From NCBI GenBank assembly GCA_902767125.1, contig CACXGJ010000132.1, positions 1 to 8,003 of the forward strand: DNA of 8,003 nt, read 5' to 3'. The stretch comes from an uncultured Ruminococcus sp. (GTDB taxonomy: Bacteria > Bacillota > Clostridia > Oscillospirales > Acutalibacteraceae). The position numbers and the translations under genes were made by a program. Position 1 is the stretch's first letter. Every line of letters begins with the position of its first letter. The notes under the pieces were generated by a model. It saw nothing but the letters and a program-made list of their open reading frames with translations. It searched no databases and was not told the origin of the DNA. Positions 1-7,530 of the stretch are shown here, one piece after another.

Positions 1-1377
1 AACTATGAAGATGCTGTCCTCCTCAATGAAAAAATTGTCCGTGATGATGTCTACACATCAATCCACATTGAAGAATATGAAACAGAAGCCCGTGACACAA
101 AGCTCGGTGCCGAGGAAATCACAAGAGATATCCCGAATATCGGTGACGATCAGCTCCGTGAACTTGATGAAAGGGGCATAATCCGTGTCGGTGCGGAAGT
201 CCATGCCGGTGATATCCTCGTCGGAAAAGTTACTCCCAAAGGTGAAACCGAGCTTACAGCCGAAGAAAGACTCCTCCGTGCAATATTCGGTGAAAAATCC
301 CGTGAAGTCCGTGATACATCCCTGCGTGTCCCCCACGGCGAATATGGTATTATCGTTGACGTAAAAGTATTTACAAAGGATAAAACAGGCGATCCCAATG
401 AAACTATCTCCGACGAGCTTGCTCCCCGTGTAAACAAGGTCGTTCGCTGCTACATCGCCCAGAAGCGTAAGATTCAGGTCGGTGACAAAATGGCAGGTCG
501 TCACGGAAACAAGGGTGTTGTTTCACGTGTTCTTCCGGAAGAAGATATGCCCTTCCTTCCCGATGGCAGACCTCTTGACATTGTACTTAATCCTCTCGGC
601 GTTCCTTCACGTATGAATATCGGTCAGGTTCTTGAGGTACATCTCGGCTATGCCGCAAAGGCTCTCAACTGGAAGATCATGACTCCCGTTTTTGACGGTG
701 CTCATGAACAGGATATATTCCAGTGTCTGCGTGATGCAGGTATCTCCGATGACGGCAAGGTTTGGTTAAGAGACGGCAGAACAGGCGAGCTTTTTGACAA
801 TCCCGTCACTGTCGGCTATATGTACTATCTCAAGCTCCATCATCTCGTTGATGATAAGATTCATGCCCGTTCAACCGGTCCTTACTCACTCGTTACACAG
901 CAGCCCTTGGGCGGTAAAGCTCAATTCGGCGGTCAGCGTTTCGGTGAAATGGAGGTATGGGCTTTGGAGGCTTACGGTGCTGCTTATACCCTCCAGGAAA
1001 TACTTACAGTCAAATCAGACGATGTTGTCGGTCGTGTAAAGACCTTTGAAGCCATCGTCAAGGGCGAAAATATTCCTAAACCCGGTATCCCCGAATCCTT
1101 CAAGGTGCTTATCAAAGAATTGCAGTCTCTTGCTCTTGATATTAAGGTACTTGACAAGGACAACAATGAGATTGATCTGCGTCAGGATTTTGATGACGGT
1201 CTCCCTGCAAACACTGTTTTTGATGAGAAAAATGTCATCACCGATGAAATAAATGACAGCTATCAGACTCTTGATGAAAAGGGTGAAGCTGAAACCTTTG
1301 ATTCAAGTGATGATGAGTATTATAAAAATGATAACGATTCACTCTTTGAGGATATATTAAATTCAACCGATGACTGA
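1..1377 (+). CDS. rpoB: DNA-directed RNA polymerase subunit beta, C-terminal part (5' end outside window)
   Basis: Codons run open in frame from base 1 to the TGA at 1375-1377, giving 458 visible residues; the N-terminal half lies upstream of the window. The beta subunit forms one pincer of RNA polymerase and part of the active centre. The visible part opens with NYEDA, equivalent to the NFEDS active-site segment of E. coli RpoB (about residue 811). It continues through KVTPKGET and GEKSREVRD to QKRKIQVGDKMAGRHGNKG, where visible Lys155 and Lys163 correspond to E. coli Lys1065 and Lys1073. HARSTGPYSLVTQQPLGGK (from residue 288) and GGQRFGEMEVWALEAYG follow. The large E. coli insertion between VFT and the QKRK segment is absent. 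About 75 strongly acidic residues extend past the point matching the E. coli C-terminus. The rifampicin-binding region is not in view. Identity is certain; the real start is not visible. Confidence 0.98.
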   Translation, partial: NYEDAVLLNEKIVRDDVYTSIHIEEYETEARDTKLGAEEITRDIPNIGDDQLRELDERGIIRVGAEVHAGDILVGKVTPKGETELTAEERLLRAIFGEKSREVRDTSLRVPHGEYGIIVDVKVFTKDKTGDPNETISDELAPRVNKVVRCYIAQKRKIQVGDKMAGRHGNKGVVSRVLPEEDMPFLPDGRPLDIVLNPLGVPSRMNIGQVLEVHLGYAAKALNWKIMTPVFDGAHEQDIFQCLRDAGISDDGKVWLRDGRTGELFDNPVTVGYMYYLKLHHLVDDKIHARSTGPYSLVTQQPLGGKAQFGGQRFGEMEVWALEAYGAAYTLQEILTVKSDDVVGRVKTFEAIVKGENIPKPGIPESFKVLIKELQSLALDIKVLDKDNNEIDLRQDFDDGLPANTVFDEKNVITDEINDSYQTLDEKGEAETFDSSDDEYYKNDNDSLFEDILNSTDD

Positions 1378-1384
1378 AAGGAGG
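1377..1384 (+). promoter_or_regulatory. Shine-Dalgarno site of rpoC
   Basis: AAAGGAGG begins on the last base of the rpoB stop codon and ends 10 bases before the ATG at 1395. It is a near-perfect complement to the 16S rRNA 3' end. No promoter is visible in the 17-base gap, so rpoC is read from the rpoB transcript. Confidence 0.85.
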
Positions 1385-1394
1385 ATTCCGATTA

Positions 1395-4300
1395 ATGGAA
1401 TTTAACAAATTTGAGTCTATAAAAATAGGTCTCGCTTCCCCTGACCTTATCAGAGAATGGTCTTACGGTGAGGTCAAAAAACCCGAAACCATTAACTACC
1501 GTACTCTCAAACCCGAAAAAGACGGACTTTTCTGTGAGGCTATCTTCGGTCCTCAAAAGGACTGGGAATGTCACTGCGGAAAGTACAAAAAAGTCCACTT
1601 CAAGGGCAGAGTGTGTGAACGCTGCGGCGTTGAGATAACAAGCTCAAAGGTAAGACGTGAGCGTATGGGACATATCGAGCTTGCTGCTCCTGTTTCACAT
1701 ATATGGTACTTCAAGGGTATCCCTTCAAGAATGGGACTTATTCTTGATATTTCTCCACGTACTCTTGAAAAGATCCTCTATTTTGCTATGTACATCGTTA
1801 CAGAGATCACTCCCGACAGTGATGCCTCCCGTGAGCTTTCGCTTCAGCAGTGCCTTACCGAAAAAGAATACATGGATTTCAAAGGCAAGTACGAGGATGA
1901 CTTTGAAGCTATGATGGGTGCCGAAGCTATACAGAAGCTTCTCAAAAACATTGATCTCGATTCACTTTCAGTCGAACTCAAGGAGGAGCTTGAGAGTGCA
2001 TCAGGTCAGAAAAAAGTCCGTATCCTCAAACGTCTTGAAGTCGTTGAGGCATTCCGTCAGTCGGGAAACCGTCCCGAATGGATGATACTCGATGTCATCC
2101 CCGTTATCCCTCCCGATATCCGTCCTATGGTACAGCTTGACGGCGGCAGATTCGCTACCTCCGATCTCAATGATCTTTACAGGCGTGTTATCAACAGAAA
2201 TAACCGTCTTGCAAGACTTATCGAACTTAATGCTCCCGATATCATTATCAGAAACGAAAAACGTATGCTTCAGGAGGCTGTTGATGCTCTTATCGACAAC
2301 GGCAGACGTGGCAGACCTGTTACAGGTCCAAACAACCGCTCCCTCAAATCCCTCTCCGATATGCTCAAGGGCAAGCAGGGACGTTTCCGTCAGAACCTCC
2401 TCGGAAAACGTGTTGACTATTCGGGACGTTCCGTTATCGTTGTAGGCCCCGAACTTAAAATGTATCAGTGCGGTCTTCCAAAGGAAATGGCTCTTGAGCT
2501 TTTCAAGCCCTTTGTAATGAAGATCCTCTCCGAAAACAACAACAATATCCATAACATAAAAGCTGCACGAAAGGCTGTTGAACGTGCAAGCCCCGAGGTT
2601 TGGGATGCTCTTGAAAGAGTCATCAAAGGACACCCCGTTATGCTCAACCGTGCCCCGACTCTGCACCGACTCGGTATACAGGCTTTTGAGCCTGTACTCG
2701 TTGAGGGCAAGGCTCTCAAGCTCCATCCTCTCGCCTGCACCGCCTTCAACGCCGACTTTGACGGTGACCAGATGGCTGTCCATGTACCTCTCTCCGCTGA
2801 AGCTCAAGCTGAAGCACGTTTCCTCATGCTCGCTGCAAACAACCTCCTCAAGCCCTCTGACGGTAAGCCTGTTACCGTTCCTACACAGGATATGGTACTC
2901 GGCTCCTACTATCTTACTCTCGATAAAGACGGTGAACTTGGTGAGGGCAAGGTATTCCGTGATACAAACGAGGCTATCATGGCATACGAGACAAAAGTCG
3001 TAAGCCTCCATGCAAAAATCAAAGTCCGCCGTGAAGGTGAATGGAACGGCGAGAAAAAATCTGTTCTTATAGATACTACTGTGGGCAGAATCATCTTTAA
3101 CCAGCCTATCCCACAAGACCTTGGCTATGTTGACAGAACCAAAGAGGAAAACTTCATGAAATATGAGATAGACTTCCTCGTCGGCAAAAAACAGCTCGGT
3201 CAGATATTCGACAGGTGCATCAAAAAGCATGGTACTCAACTTACCTCCGTTGTCCTTGACGATGTAAAATCACAGGGCTATAAGTATTCCACAAAGGGTG
3301 CTATCACTGTTGCCGTTTGTGATGCCGAGATACCGCCCGCAAAGAAGGATATCATCAAAGATGCAGAGGGCAAAATTGATAAGGTCACAAAAATGTACAG
3401 GCGTGGTCTTATGTCAAACAATGAACGCTACAACAATGTCCTCAAAATCTGGGAGCAGGCTACAAAAGATGTAACCGAGGCTCTCCAGGGCAATCTCGGA
3501 CGATACAATCCTATCTTTATGATGGCTGATTCGGGTGCCCGTGGTTCTATGAACCAGATAAGACAGCTTGCAGGTATGCGTGGTCTTATCGCAAATACAT
3601 CAGGTAAAACTATCGAAATCCCTATCCGTGCCAACTACCGTGAAGGTCTTAATATACTCGAATACTTCATCTCATCCCGTGGTGCAAGAAAAGGTCTTGC
3701 CGATACCGCTCTGCGTACAGCCGACTCGGGTTATCTTACAAGACGACTTGTTGACGTTTCACAAGAGGTCATCATCCGTGAAGAAGACTGCGGTACTACC
3801 GATGGTATCGTTGTATATGACATCAAACCCGATAAATCCGTTATCGAAACAATGCACGAAAGACTCCTCGGAAGATACCTTTGCGAAGACTTCAAAGATG
3901 AAAACGGAAATGTCCTTGTATCCTGCAACAAGATAATGGATGATCATGATGCCGATATCATTGTAGACAGCGGTGTCGAAAAAATAAAGATACGTTCCAT
4001 CCTCGACTGCCGTGCAAAGCACGGTGTATGCAGAAAATGCTACGGCTCTAACCTTGCAAACGGTATGCCTGTCACAATAGGCGAGGCTGTCGGTATCATC
4101 GCCGCACAGTCTATCGGCGAACCCGGTACACAGCTCACAATGCGTACTTTCCATACAGGCGGTGTCGCCGGTGCAGAGGATATTACACAAGGTCTCCCCC
4201 GTGTCGAAGAACTTTTTGAGGCGAGAAAACCAAAGCGTCTTGCCATCATCAGCGAAATCGGCGGTCGTGTCACTTTCGAGGATATCAAGAAAAACCGTCA

Positions 4301-4982
4301 TGCTGTTGTAACAGACCTTGAAACAGGCGAGAAAAAGGAATATCTCATCCCATTCGGCTCAAGAACAAAGGTTGATGAAGGTCAGATTATTGAAGCAGGT
4401 GATCTTATCACCGAAGGCTCTGTAAATCCGCATGATGTCCTCACCATCAAGGGTACTGCCGCTGTACAGGACTACCTCATCGAAGAAGTACAGAATGCTT
4501 ATCGTATGCAGGGTGTTGACATCAACGATAAACACATTGAAGTCATTGTCCGTCAGATGATGAGAAAAATACGCATTGATGACCCGGGTGATACAAAGCT
4601 CCTTTCAGGCTCTGTCGTTGACAAGGGCGACTTCTATGCCGCCAATGAGGAAATCGAAAAGAGAATCGCAAACGGCGAGACCAATCTTGCATTTGCCACT
4701 TATACACCTATGCTCCTCGGTATCACAAAGGCTTCTCTTGCAACTGATTCATTCCTCTCCGCAGCATCTTTCCAGGAAACGACTCGTGTTCTCACTGATG
4801 CAGCTATCAAGGGTAAGGTCGACCCTCTTATGGGACTTAAGGAAAATGTCATTATCGGTAAGCTTGTTCCCGCAGGTACAGGCATGAACCGTTACAGTGA
4901 CGTTGAGATTGAGAGAATCGAAGATACTCCCACAATCATAACTCCTTTGACACCTCCTCCCGCAACAGGCGATTTTGAATAA
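1395..4982 (+). CDS. rpoC: DNA-directed RNA polymerase subunit beta'
   Basis: Complete 1,195-residue beta' subunit, which carries the catalytic magnesium site of RNA polymerase. The start follows a strong Shine-Dalgarno site, and the protein opens MEFNKFESIKIGLASPD, typical of the family. The N-terminal zinc ribbon uses Cys59, Cys61, Cys74 and Cys77. The active-site motif NADFDGD is at 452-458, with Asp454, Asp456 and Asp458 holding Mg2+. The lid/rudder region around GKRVDYSGRSVIVVGP (337-352) precedes it. The bridge-helix region is near GLADTALRTADSGYLTRR (767-784). The second zinc site is Cys799, Cys872, Cys879 and Cys882. The trigger-loop segment SIGEPGTQLTMRTFHTGG (906-923) runs straight on into AGAEDITQGLPRVEELFEAR, so the large trigger-loop insertion of E. 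coli is absent. The protein ends in a short Pro/Thr-rich tail. It is co-transcribed with rpoB 17 bases upstream and followed by a hairpin terminator. No key residue is missing. Confidence 0.99.
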   Translation: MEFNKFESIKIGLASPDLIREWSYGEVKKPETINYRTLKPEKDGLFCEAIFGPQKDWECHCGKYKKVHFKGRVCERCGVEITSSKVRRERMGHIELAAPVSHIWYFKGIPSRMGLILDISPRTLEKILYFAMYIVTEITPDSDASRELSLQQCLTEKEYMDFKGKYEDDFEAMMGAEAIQKLLKNIDLDSLSVELKEELESASGQKKVRILKRLEVVEAFRQSGNRPEWMILDVIPVIPPDIRPMVQLDGGRFATSDLNDLYRRVINRNNRLARLIELNAPDIIIRNEKRMLQEAVDALIDNGRRGRPVTGPNNRSLKSLSDMLKGKQGRFRQNLLGKRVDYSGRSVIVVGPELKMYQCGLPKEMALELFKPFVMKILSENNNNIHNIKAARKAVERASPEVWDALERVIKGHPVMLNRAPTLHRLGIQAFEPVLVEGKALKLHPLACTAFNADFDGDQMAVHVPLSAEAQAEARFLMLAANNLLKPSDGKPVTVPTQDMVLGSYYLTLDKDGELGEGKVFRDTNEAIMAYETKVVSLHAKIKVRREGEWNGEKKSVLIDTTVGRIIFNQPIPQDLGYVDRTKEENFMKYEIDFLVGKKQLGQIFDRCIKKHGTQLTSVVLDDVKSQGYKYSTKGAITVAVCDAEIPPAKKDIIKDAEGKIDKVTKMYRRGLMSNNERYNNVLKIWEQATKDVTEALQGNLGRYNPIFMMADSGARGSMNQIRQLAGMRGLIANTSGKTIEIPIRANYREGLNILEYFISSRGARKGLADTALRTADSGYLTRRLVDVSQEVIIREEDCGTTDGIVVYDIKPDKSVIETMHERLLGRYLCEDFKDENGNVLVSCNKIMDDHDADIIVDSGVEKIKIRSILDCRAKHGVCRKCYGSNLANGMPVTIGEAVGIIAAQSIGEPGTQLTMRTFHTGGVAGAEDITQGLPRVEELFEARKPKRLAIISEIGGRVTFEDIKKNRHAVVTDLETGEKKEYLIPFGSRTKVDEGQIIEAGDLITEGSVNPHDVLTIKGTAAVQDYLIEEVQNAYRMQGVDINDKHIEVIVRQMMRKIRIDDPGDTKLLSGSVVDKGDFYAANEEIEKRIANGETNLAFATYTPMLLGITKASLATDSFLSAASFQETTRVLTDAAIKGKVDPLMGLKENVIIGKLVPAGTGMNRYSDVEIERIEDTPTIITPLTPPPATGDFE

Positions 4983-4990
4983 CTTCACAT

Positions 4991-5036
4991 AAAAATAACG
5001 GTCAGAAGCCTATCACTTCTGACCGTTATATTTTTT
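4991..5036. terminator. Bidirectional Rho-independent terminator between rpoC and the convergent lipoprotein gene
   Basis: A perfect 14-bp inverted repeat (ATAACGGTCAGAAG at 4995-5008, its complement at 5016-5029) encloses a 7-base loop. On the plus strand it is followed by ATTTTTT, starting 8 bases after the rpoC stop. On the minus strand the A run at 4991-4995 reads as a T tract, so the same hairpin can end transcription of the lipoprotein gene, whose stop codon (5035-5037) overlaps the plus-strand T tract. The whole convergent gap is only 52 bases. Confidence 0.92.
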
Positions 5037-6000
5037 ACACCTTCGTATATTCCATTTTTATTCCTGATATTTCAATCGACAAAACATTATTTTCCAGTGT
5101 ATAATAGAATATCTCATTTCCATCGGTTATCTGTCCATCTGTCCATTTTATTTCCAAGGTTTCATCATCACTTACCCATTCCCCTGTGCCATTTTTATTC
5201 AGTACGATATACCAGCCCTCCTCATTGGTCACTTCGGGTATATCATCAAATCCATCTATCAATATAGCCGAAAGCATATATTTTCCTGCATGAGAGCTGT
5301 CTGCTTGTCCTGACAGTTCAATTTCTTTACTTTGTTCGGACGGTATCAGAGATTCTTTATCCGCCCTTTCAAAAACCATTTCCATATCTCCGTCAAACAA
5401 TATGAGCATATCCTTATCAAGCTCATATTCCGCTTTCTCACTGCCGAAAATTATGTATTTGTCATTCCACTGCAATGTCAGGATATCTCCGAATTTATCA
5501 AATTCTCCCGTACCGTCTTCGTTTATCGTGGCAGTTGCAAACAATCCCCTGTCATTATGACTTTTCAAGTCTAAAACCGTTTCACCGTTTTCCGTATACT
5601 CCGTCAGATTATAAAATCCCGCTATCTTTTTATTTGTGACAGGTATGGAAATTTCCTTTGAGCTTTCTTCTTCCGAACTCTCCCGACTGCTTTCTTCTGT
5701 TATGCTTTCCGCTGAACTTTCAGCGATACTTTCCGATTCGCTTTCTTCTTGGCTCTCAACCTTACTTTCAGAACTGCTTTCAGATTCAGAAATCTCTTTT
5801 ACCTGACTTATTTCTGAATTTTCTTCCAAACCGCTCTCTGCAACGCTCTTTTCGGAAACATCTTTAATTACCGTCGAGCTTTCAACGGATGACTCTATCT
5901 CTGAAACCGATAATGAATGTTCCTCTTTTTTGTCACTGTTACTGCACCCTGAACCTATAAGCAATGAAAATGCTATCATAAATACAAACAATCTTTTCAT
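5035..6000 (-). CDS. Predicted lipoprotein with Ser/Glu-rich stalk and two tandem repeat domains, function unknown
   Basis: 321 residues. The N-terminus MKRLFVFMIAFSLLIGSGC is a lipoprotein signal peptide: a short basic start, a hydrophobic core, and Cys19 for lipid attachment. The lipobox is slightly atypical, with Gly rather than Leu at -3. Residues 28-118 are a low-complexity spacer dominated by Ser and Glu, probably an extended stalk across the cell wall. Two related domains follow, about 127-212 and 238-321. Both share the pattern AG-x-Y-x-L, later N-x-x-GTGE (160-166 and 268-274), then W-x-D (Trp178 and Trp286), and a closing L-x-I/M element ending in a hydrophobic strand. The alternating pattern suggests small all-beta domains, but I cannot name the family and assign no function. 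The start ATG overlaps the rsmF stop as ATGA, so it is probably co-expressed with rsmF. Its location is inferred to be the outer face of the membrane. Confidence 0.88.
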   Translation of the reverse strand: MKRLFVFMIAFSLLIGSGCSNSDKKEEHSLSVSEIESSVESSTVIKDVSEKSVAESGLEENSEISQVKEISESESSSESKVESQEESESESIAESSAESITEESSRESSEEESSKEISIPVTNKKIAGFYNLTEYTENGETVLDLKSHNDRGLFATATINEDGTGEFDKFGDILTLQWNDKYIIFGSEKAEYELDKDMLILFDGDMEMVFERADKESLIPSEQSKEIELSGQADSSHAGKYMLSAILIDGFDDIPEVTNEEGWYIVLNKNGTGEWVSDDETLEIKWTDGQITDGNEIFYYTLENNVLSIEISGIKMEYTKV

Positions 6001-7313
6001 TTTATTCTCAACCCTTTCGGATATTTATTCTTTAATCTTGAATCTGCCGTCTTGCCGAAGCCTATTATTATGCTTCCATACACAACCGCCGTATAACCGT
6101 TTTTACAGTCACTTTCCAGTTCCATGCCCGAAAGAAATTTTTTTGCCGTGTCATCATCCGCTTCCAGAACTCTCCTGACATTTTCAGGCTTTTCCGACAT
6201 GAATAAGGCGTGTGACGGCTCAAACCTGTTCTTCCTGAACTCTCCTGCAAGTATGCCTGCCCTTATTACTCCAAGTCCCCTTGTATCAGGCAAATCTTTC
6301 GGCATGATATACAGCCTGTCATTCAGTATATTATACTCTCCCTTCGGCAATTCATAAAATATATTTTCAAGCTCTTTTAAGACTGTTTTGGTATCCTGCC
6401 TTTTGTCCTTGACAGTCTGAATGTAAGTATCAGTTAAGCTCTCACCCTTTTTCCTTAATTTTGCCGCAAAATGTCCTTCACCGCCCTCTATCGGAGTTAT
6501 GCGTACTGCACATGGCAATTCCGTTTTTCTTCCGAAATGCCATGCTATATCACACGGCTCAAACTCATGGTTTTCTTCAAGAAACTTTTTTATGACTCCC
6601 TCATTTTCGCAATATGAAAAGGTACAGGTAGAATATACAAGTGTTCCTCCGCTTTTGACAGCTTTTGCCGCTGACCTCAATATAGAAAGCTGTCTTTCGG
6701 CACATGAAACAGTATGCTCCCTGCTCCACTCCGACACCGCTTCGGGATTTTTACGGAACATCCCTTCTCCGGAGCATGGTGCATCGACAAGCACTTTATC
6801 AAAATATCCCTCCAATTTACTGCACAATACCTCCGGATAGCATGAAGATACAACTCCCCTTGATATGCCCATCCTCTCAAAGTTCGACAATAATATCTGT
6901 ACCCTGCTCTTAACGACCTCATTCGACCATATAAGACCTGTATTATTCAGGCATGAAGCTATCTGTGCAGACTTTCCTCCCGGGGCGGCACACAAGTCCA
7001 ATACCCTGTCATTCTCATTTATATCAAGCAATGTCACCGCTGACATCGCTGACGGCTCCTGAACATAGAATGCTCCTCCCGAATGAAACGGCATATTGCC
7101 TATCCCCTTTTCATCACACGGGATATAATATCCGTCTTTATAAAACGGTGTTTTCTTCACCTCAAACGGCAGCGATTCAATAATTTTTTCATCAGCCTTT
7201 AGACGATTTAAGGAAATCCCCCTGAAAGCCTCATCATCAATACTCTTTTCATACAAAGTATAATCTTTTTTTAAAATTTCTCTCATTTCCTCAAGAAATT
7301 CCTTTGGCAGCAT
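5997..7313 (-). CDS. rsmF: RsmF-type 16S rRNA (cytosine-C5)-methyltransferase, RsmB/NOP family
   Basis: A 438-residue SAM-dependent RNA m5C methyltransferase acting on ribosomal RNA in the cytoplasm. The N-terminal module (LPKEFLEEM onward) matches the RsmF N-terminal region. The catalytic core shows the SAM-binding motif LDLCAAPGGKS (105-115), motif IV DAPCSGEG with Cys180, and motif VI YSTCTF with Cys230. In this family the TC-motif cysteine attacks the cytosine and the PC-motif cysteine helps release product; both are present. EGGEGHFAAKLRK (276-288) and the C-terminal PUA-like module ending LKNKYPKGLR are characteristic of the RsmF branch rather than RsmB. E. coli RsmF modifies C1407; the target here is not readable from sequence. 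I chose the ATG at 7311-7313 because AAAGGA sits 9 bases upstream and homologues begin MLPxEF. An ATG at 7331 would add six residues (MKGKKF) but has only a weak ribosome site. The stop overlaps the next gene's ATG. Confidence 0.93.
   Translation of the reverse strand: MLPKEFLEEMREILKKDYTLYEKSIDDEAFRGISLNRLKADEKIIESLPFEVKKTPFYKDGYYIPCDEKGIGNMPFHSGGAFYVQEPSAMSAVTLLDINENDRVLDLCAAPGGKSAQIASCLNNTGLIWSNEVVKSRVQILLSNFERMGISRGVVSSCYPEVLCSKLEGYFDKVLVDAPCSGEGMFRKNPEAVSEWSREHTVSCAERQLSILRSAAKAVKSGGTLVYSTCTFSYCENEGVIKKFLEENHEFEPCDIAWHFGRKTELPCAVRITPIEGGEGHFAAKLRKKGESLTDTYIQTVKDKRQDTKTVLKELENIFYELPKGEYNILNDRLYIMPKDLPDTRGLGVIRAGILAGEFRKNRFEPSHALFMSEKPENVRRVLEADDDTAKKFLSGMELESDCKNGYTAVVYGSIIIGFGKTADSRLKNKYPKGLRIK
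6012..6018 (-). promoter_or_regulatory. Shine-Dalgarno site of the lipoprotein gene, inside the end of rsmF
   Basis: Read on the minus strand, GAAAGGG lies 11 bases before the lipoprotein ATG, within the codons for the terminal KYPKGLRIK of RsmF. It supports the start at 6000 and initiation on a shared transcript. Confidence 0.6.
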
Positions 7314-7322
7314 AAATTTTTT

Positions 7323-7328
7323 TCCTTT
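7323..7328 (-). promoter_or_regulatory. Shine-Dalgarno site that decides the rsmF start
   Basis: Minus-strand AAAGGA lies 9 bases before the ATG at 7313. It falls inside the six-codon extension that would result from starting at 7331, which favours the shorter protein. Confidence 0.6.
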
Positions 7329-7334
7329 CATTTG

Positions 7335-7340
7335 TATAAT
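7335..7340 (+). promoter_or_regulatory. Possible -10 element for the 45-codon ORF
   Basis: A perfect TATAAT preceded directly by TTTG lies about 47 bases before the ATG at 7387. No recognisable -35 hexamer is found at the right distance; the region around 7312-7317 is ATAAAT. It is a candidate only. Confidence 0.35.
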
Positions 7341-7357
7341 TTGAACCTATCATGAAA

Positions 7358-7385
7358 ATAATATTTAAAGAAAGGTGGTCATCAA
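7358..7385 (-). promoter_or_regulatory. Possible promoter for rsmF and the lipoprotein gene
   Basis: On the minus strand, TTGATG (7385-7380) and TATTAT (7363-7358) are separated by 16 bases. They match the sigma-A consensus at four and five of six positions. The site is suitably placed for rsmF, but it overlaps the ribosome site and start codon of the divergent small ORF. AT-rich sequence makes chance matches likely. Confidence 0.35.
7371..7379 (+). promoter_or_regulatory. Shine-Dalgarno site of the small Cys-containing ORF
   Basis: AAAGGTGGT, within AGAAAGGTGGTCATC, closely follows the full anti-Shine-Dalgarno complement. It ends 7 bases before the ATG at 7387. Such a strong site is the main reason for believing that this short ORF is translated. 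Confidence 0.65.
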
Positions 7386-7386
7386 T

Positions 7387-7524
7387 ATGAGCAAAAACAA
7401 CAAGAAAAAGAACAGCAGCACTAACTGCGACAACAAGCCACAGTCCAAGAATTGCTGTGACAACAAATCCGATGATAAAAAAACCGAATCCTGCGAAAAA
7501 TTCCAAACCTATTACGAGGACTGA
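7387..7524 (+). CDS. Small hydrophilic four-cysteine protein, 45 residues, unknown function
   Basis: A short ORF running from ATG to TGA at 7522-7524. It begins MSKNNKKKNSSTNCDNK and ends CEKFQTYYED. The composition is dominated by Lys, Asn, Asp and Ser, with four cysteines at 14, 23, 24 and 36 and no hydrophobic segment, so neither export nor membrane insertion is suggested. The cysteines could bind a metal or form disulfides, but their spacing (C-x8-CC-x11-C) matches no zinc motif I recognise. It is not the SCIFF peptide, and no radical-SAM maturase is nearby. Support comes from the strong Shine-Dalgarno site, a TATAAT upstream, and its fit between divergent rsmF and convergent cdd. Against it are its length and low complexity. 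I do not recognise a family. Confidence 0.6.
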   Translation: MSKNNKKKNSSTNCDNKPQSKNCCDNKSDDKKTESCEKFQTYYED

Positions 7525-7530
7525 ACCAAG

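Noticed and set aside
58..504. A 148-codon open frame antisense to rpoB
   Set aside because: It is a shadow of a conserved rpoB region with no ribosome site or recognisable protein features.
2001..3239. A 412-codon open frame antisense to rpoC
   Set aside because: It lies wholly opposite the conserved catalytic core of beta', has no recognisable domain, and its openness follows from rpoC codon choice.
3759..4301. A 180-codon antisense open frame in the 3' part of rpoC
   Set aside because: It is opposite the second zinc site and trigger loop, whose conservation fully explains the sequence.
6499..6840. A plus-strand 113-codon ORF within rsmF
   Set aside because: It is antisense to the methyltransferase catalytic motifs and has no support of its own.
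7314..7331. Six-residue N-terminal extension of RsmF (start at 7331)
   Set aside because: The better-spaced AAAGGA lies inside the extension, and family members start at the MLPxEF position.
7387..7524. Small ORF as a radical-SAM-modified peptide precursor such as SCIFF
   Set aside because: The cysteine count and spacing do not match and no maturase gene is present in the window.
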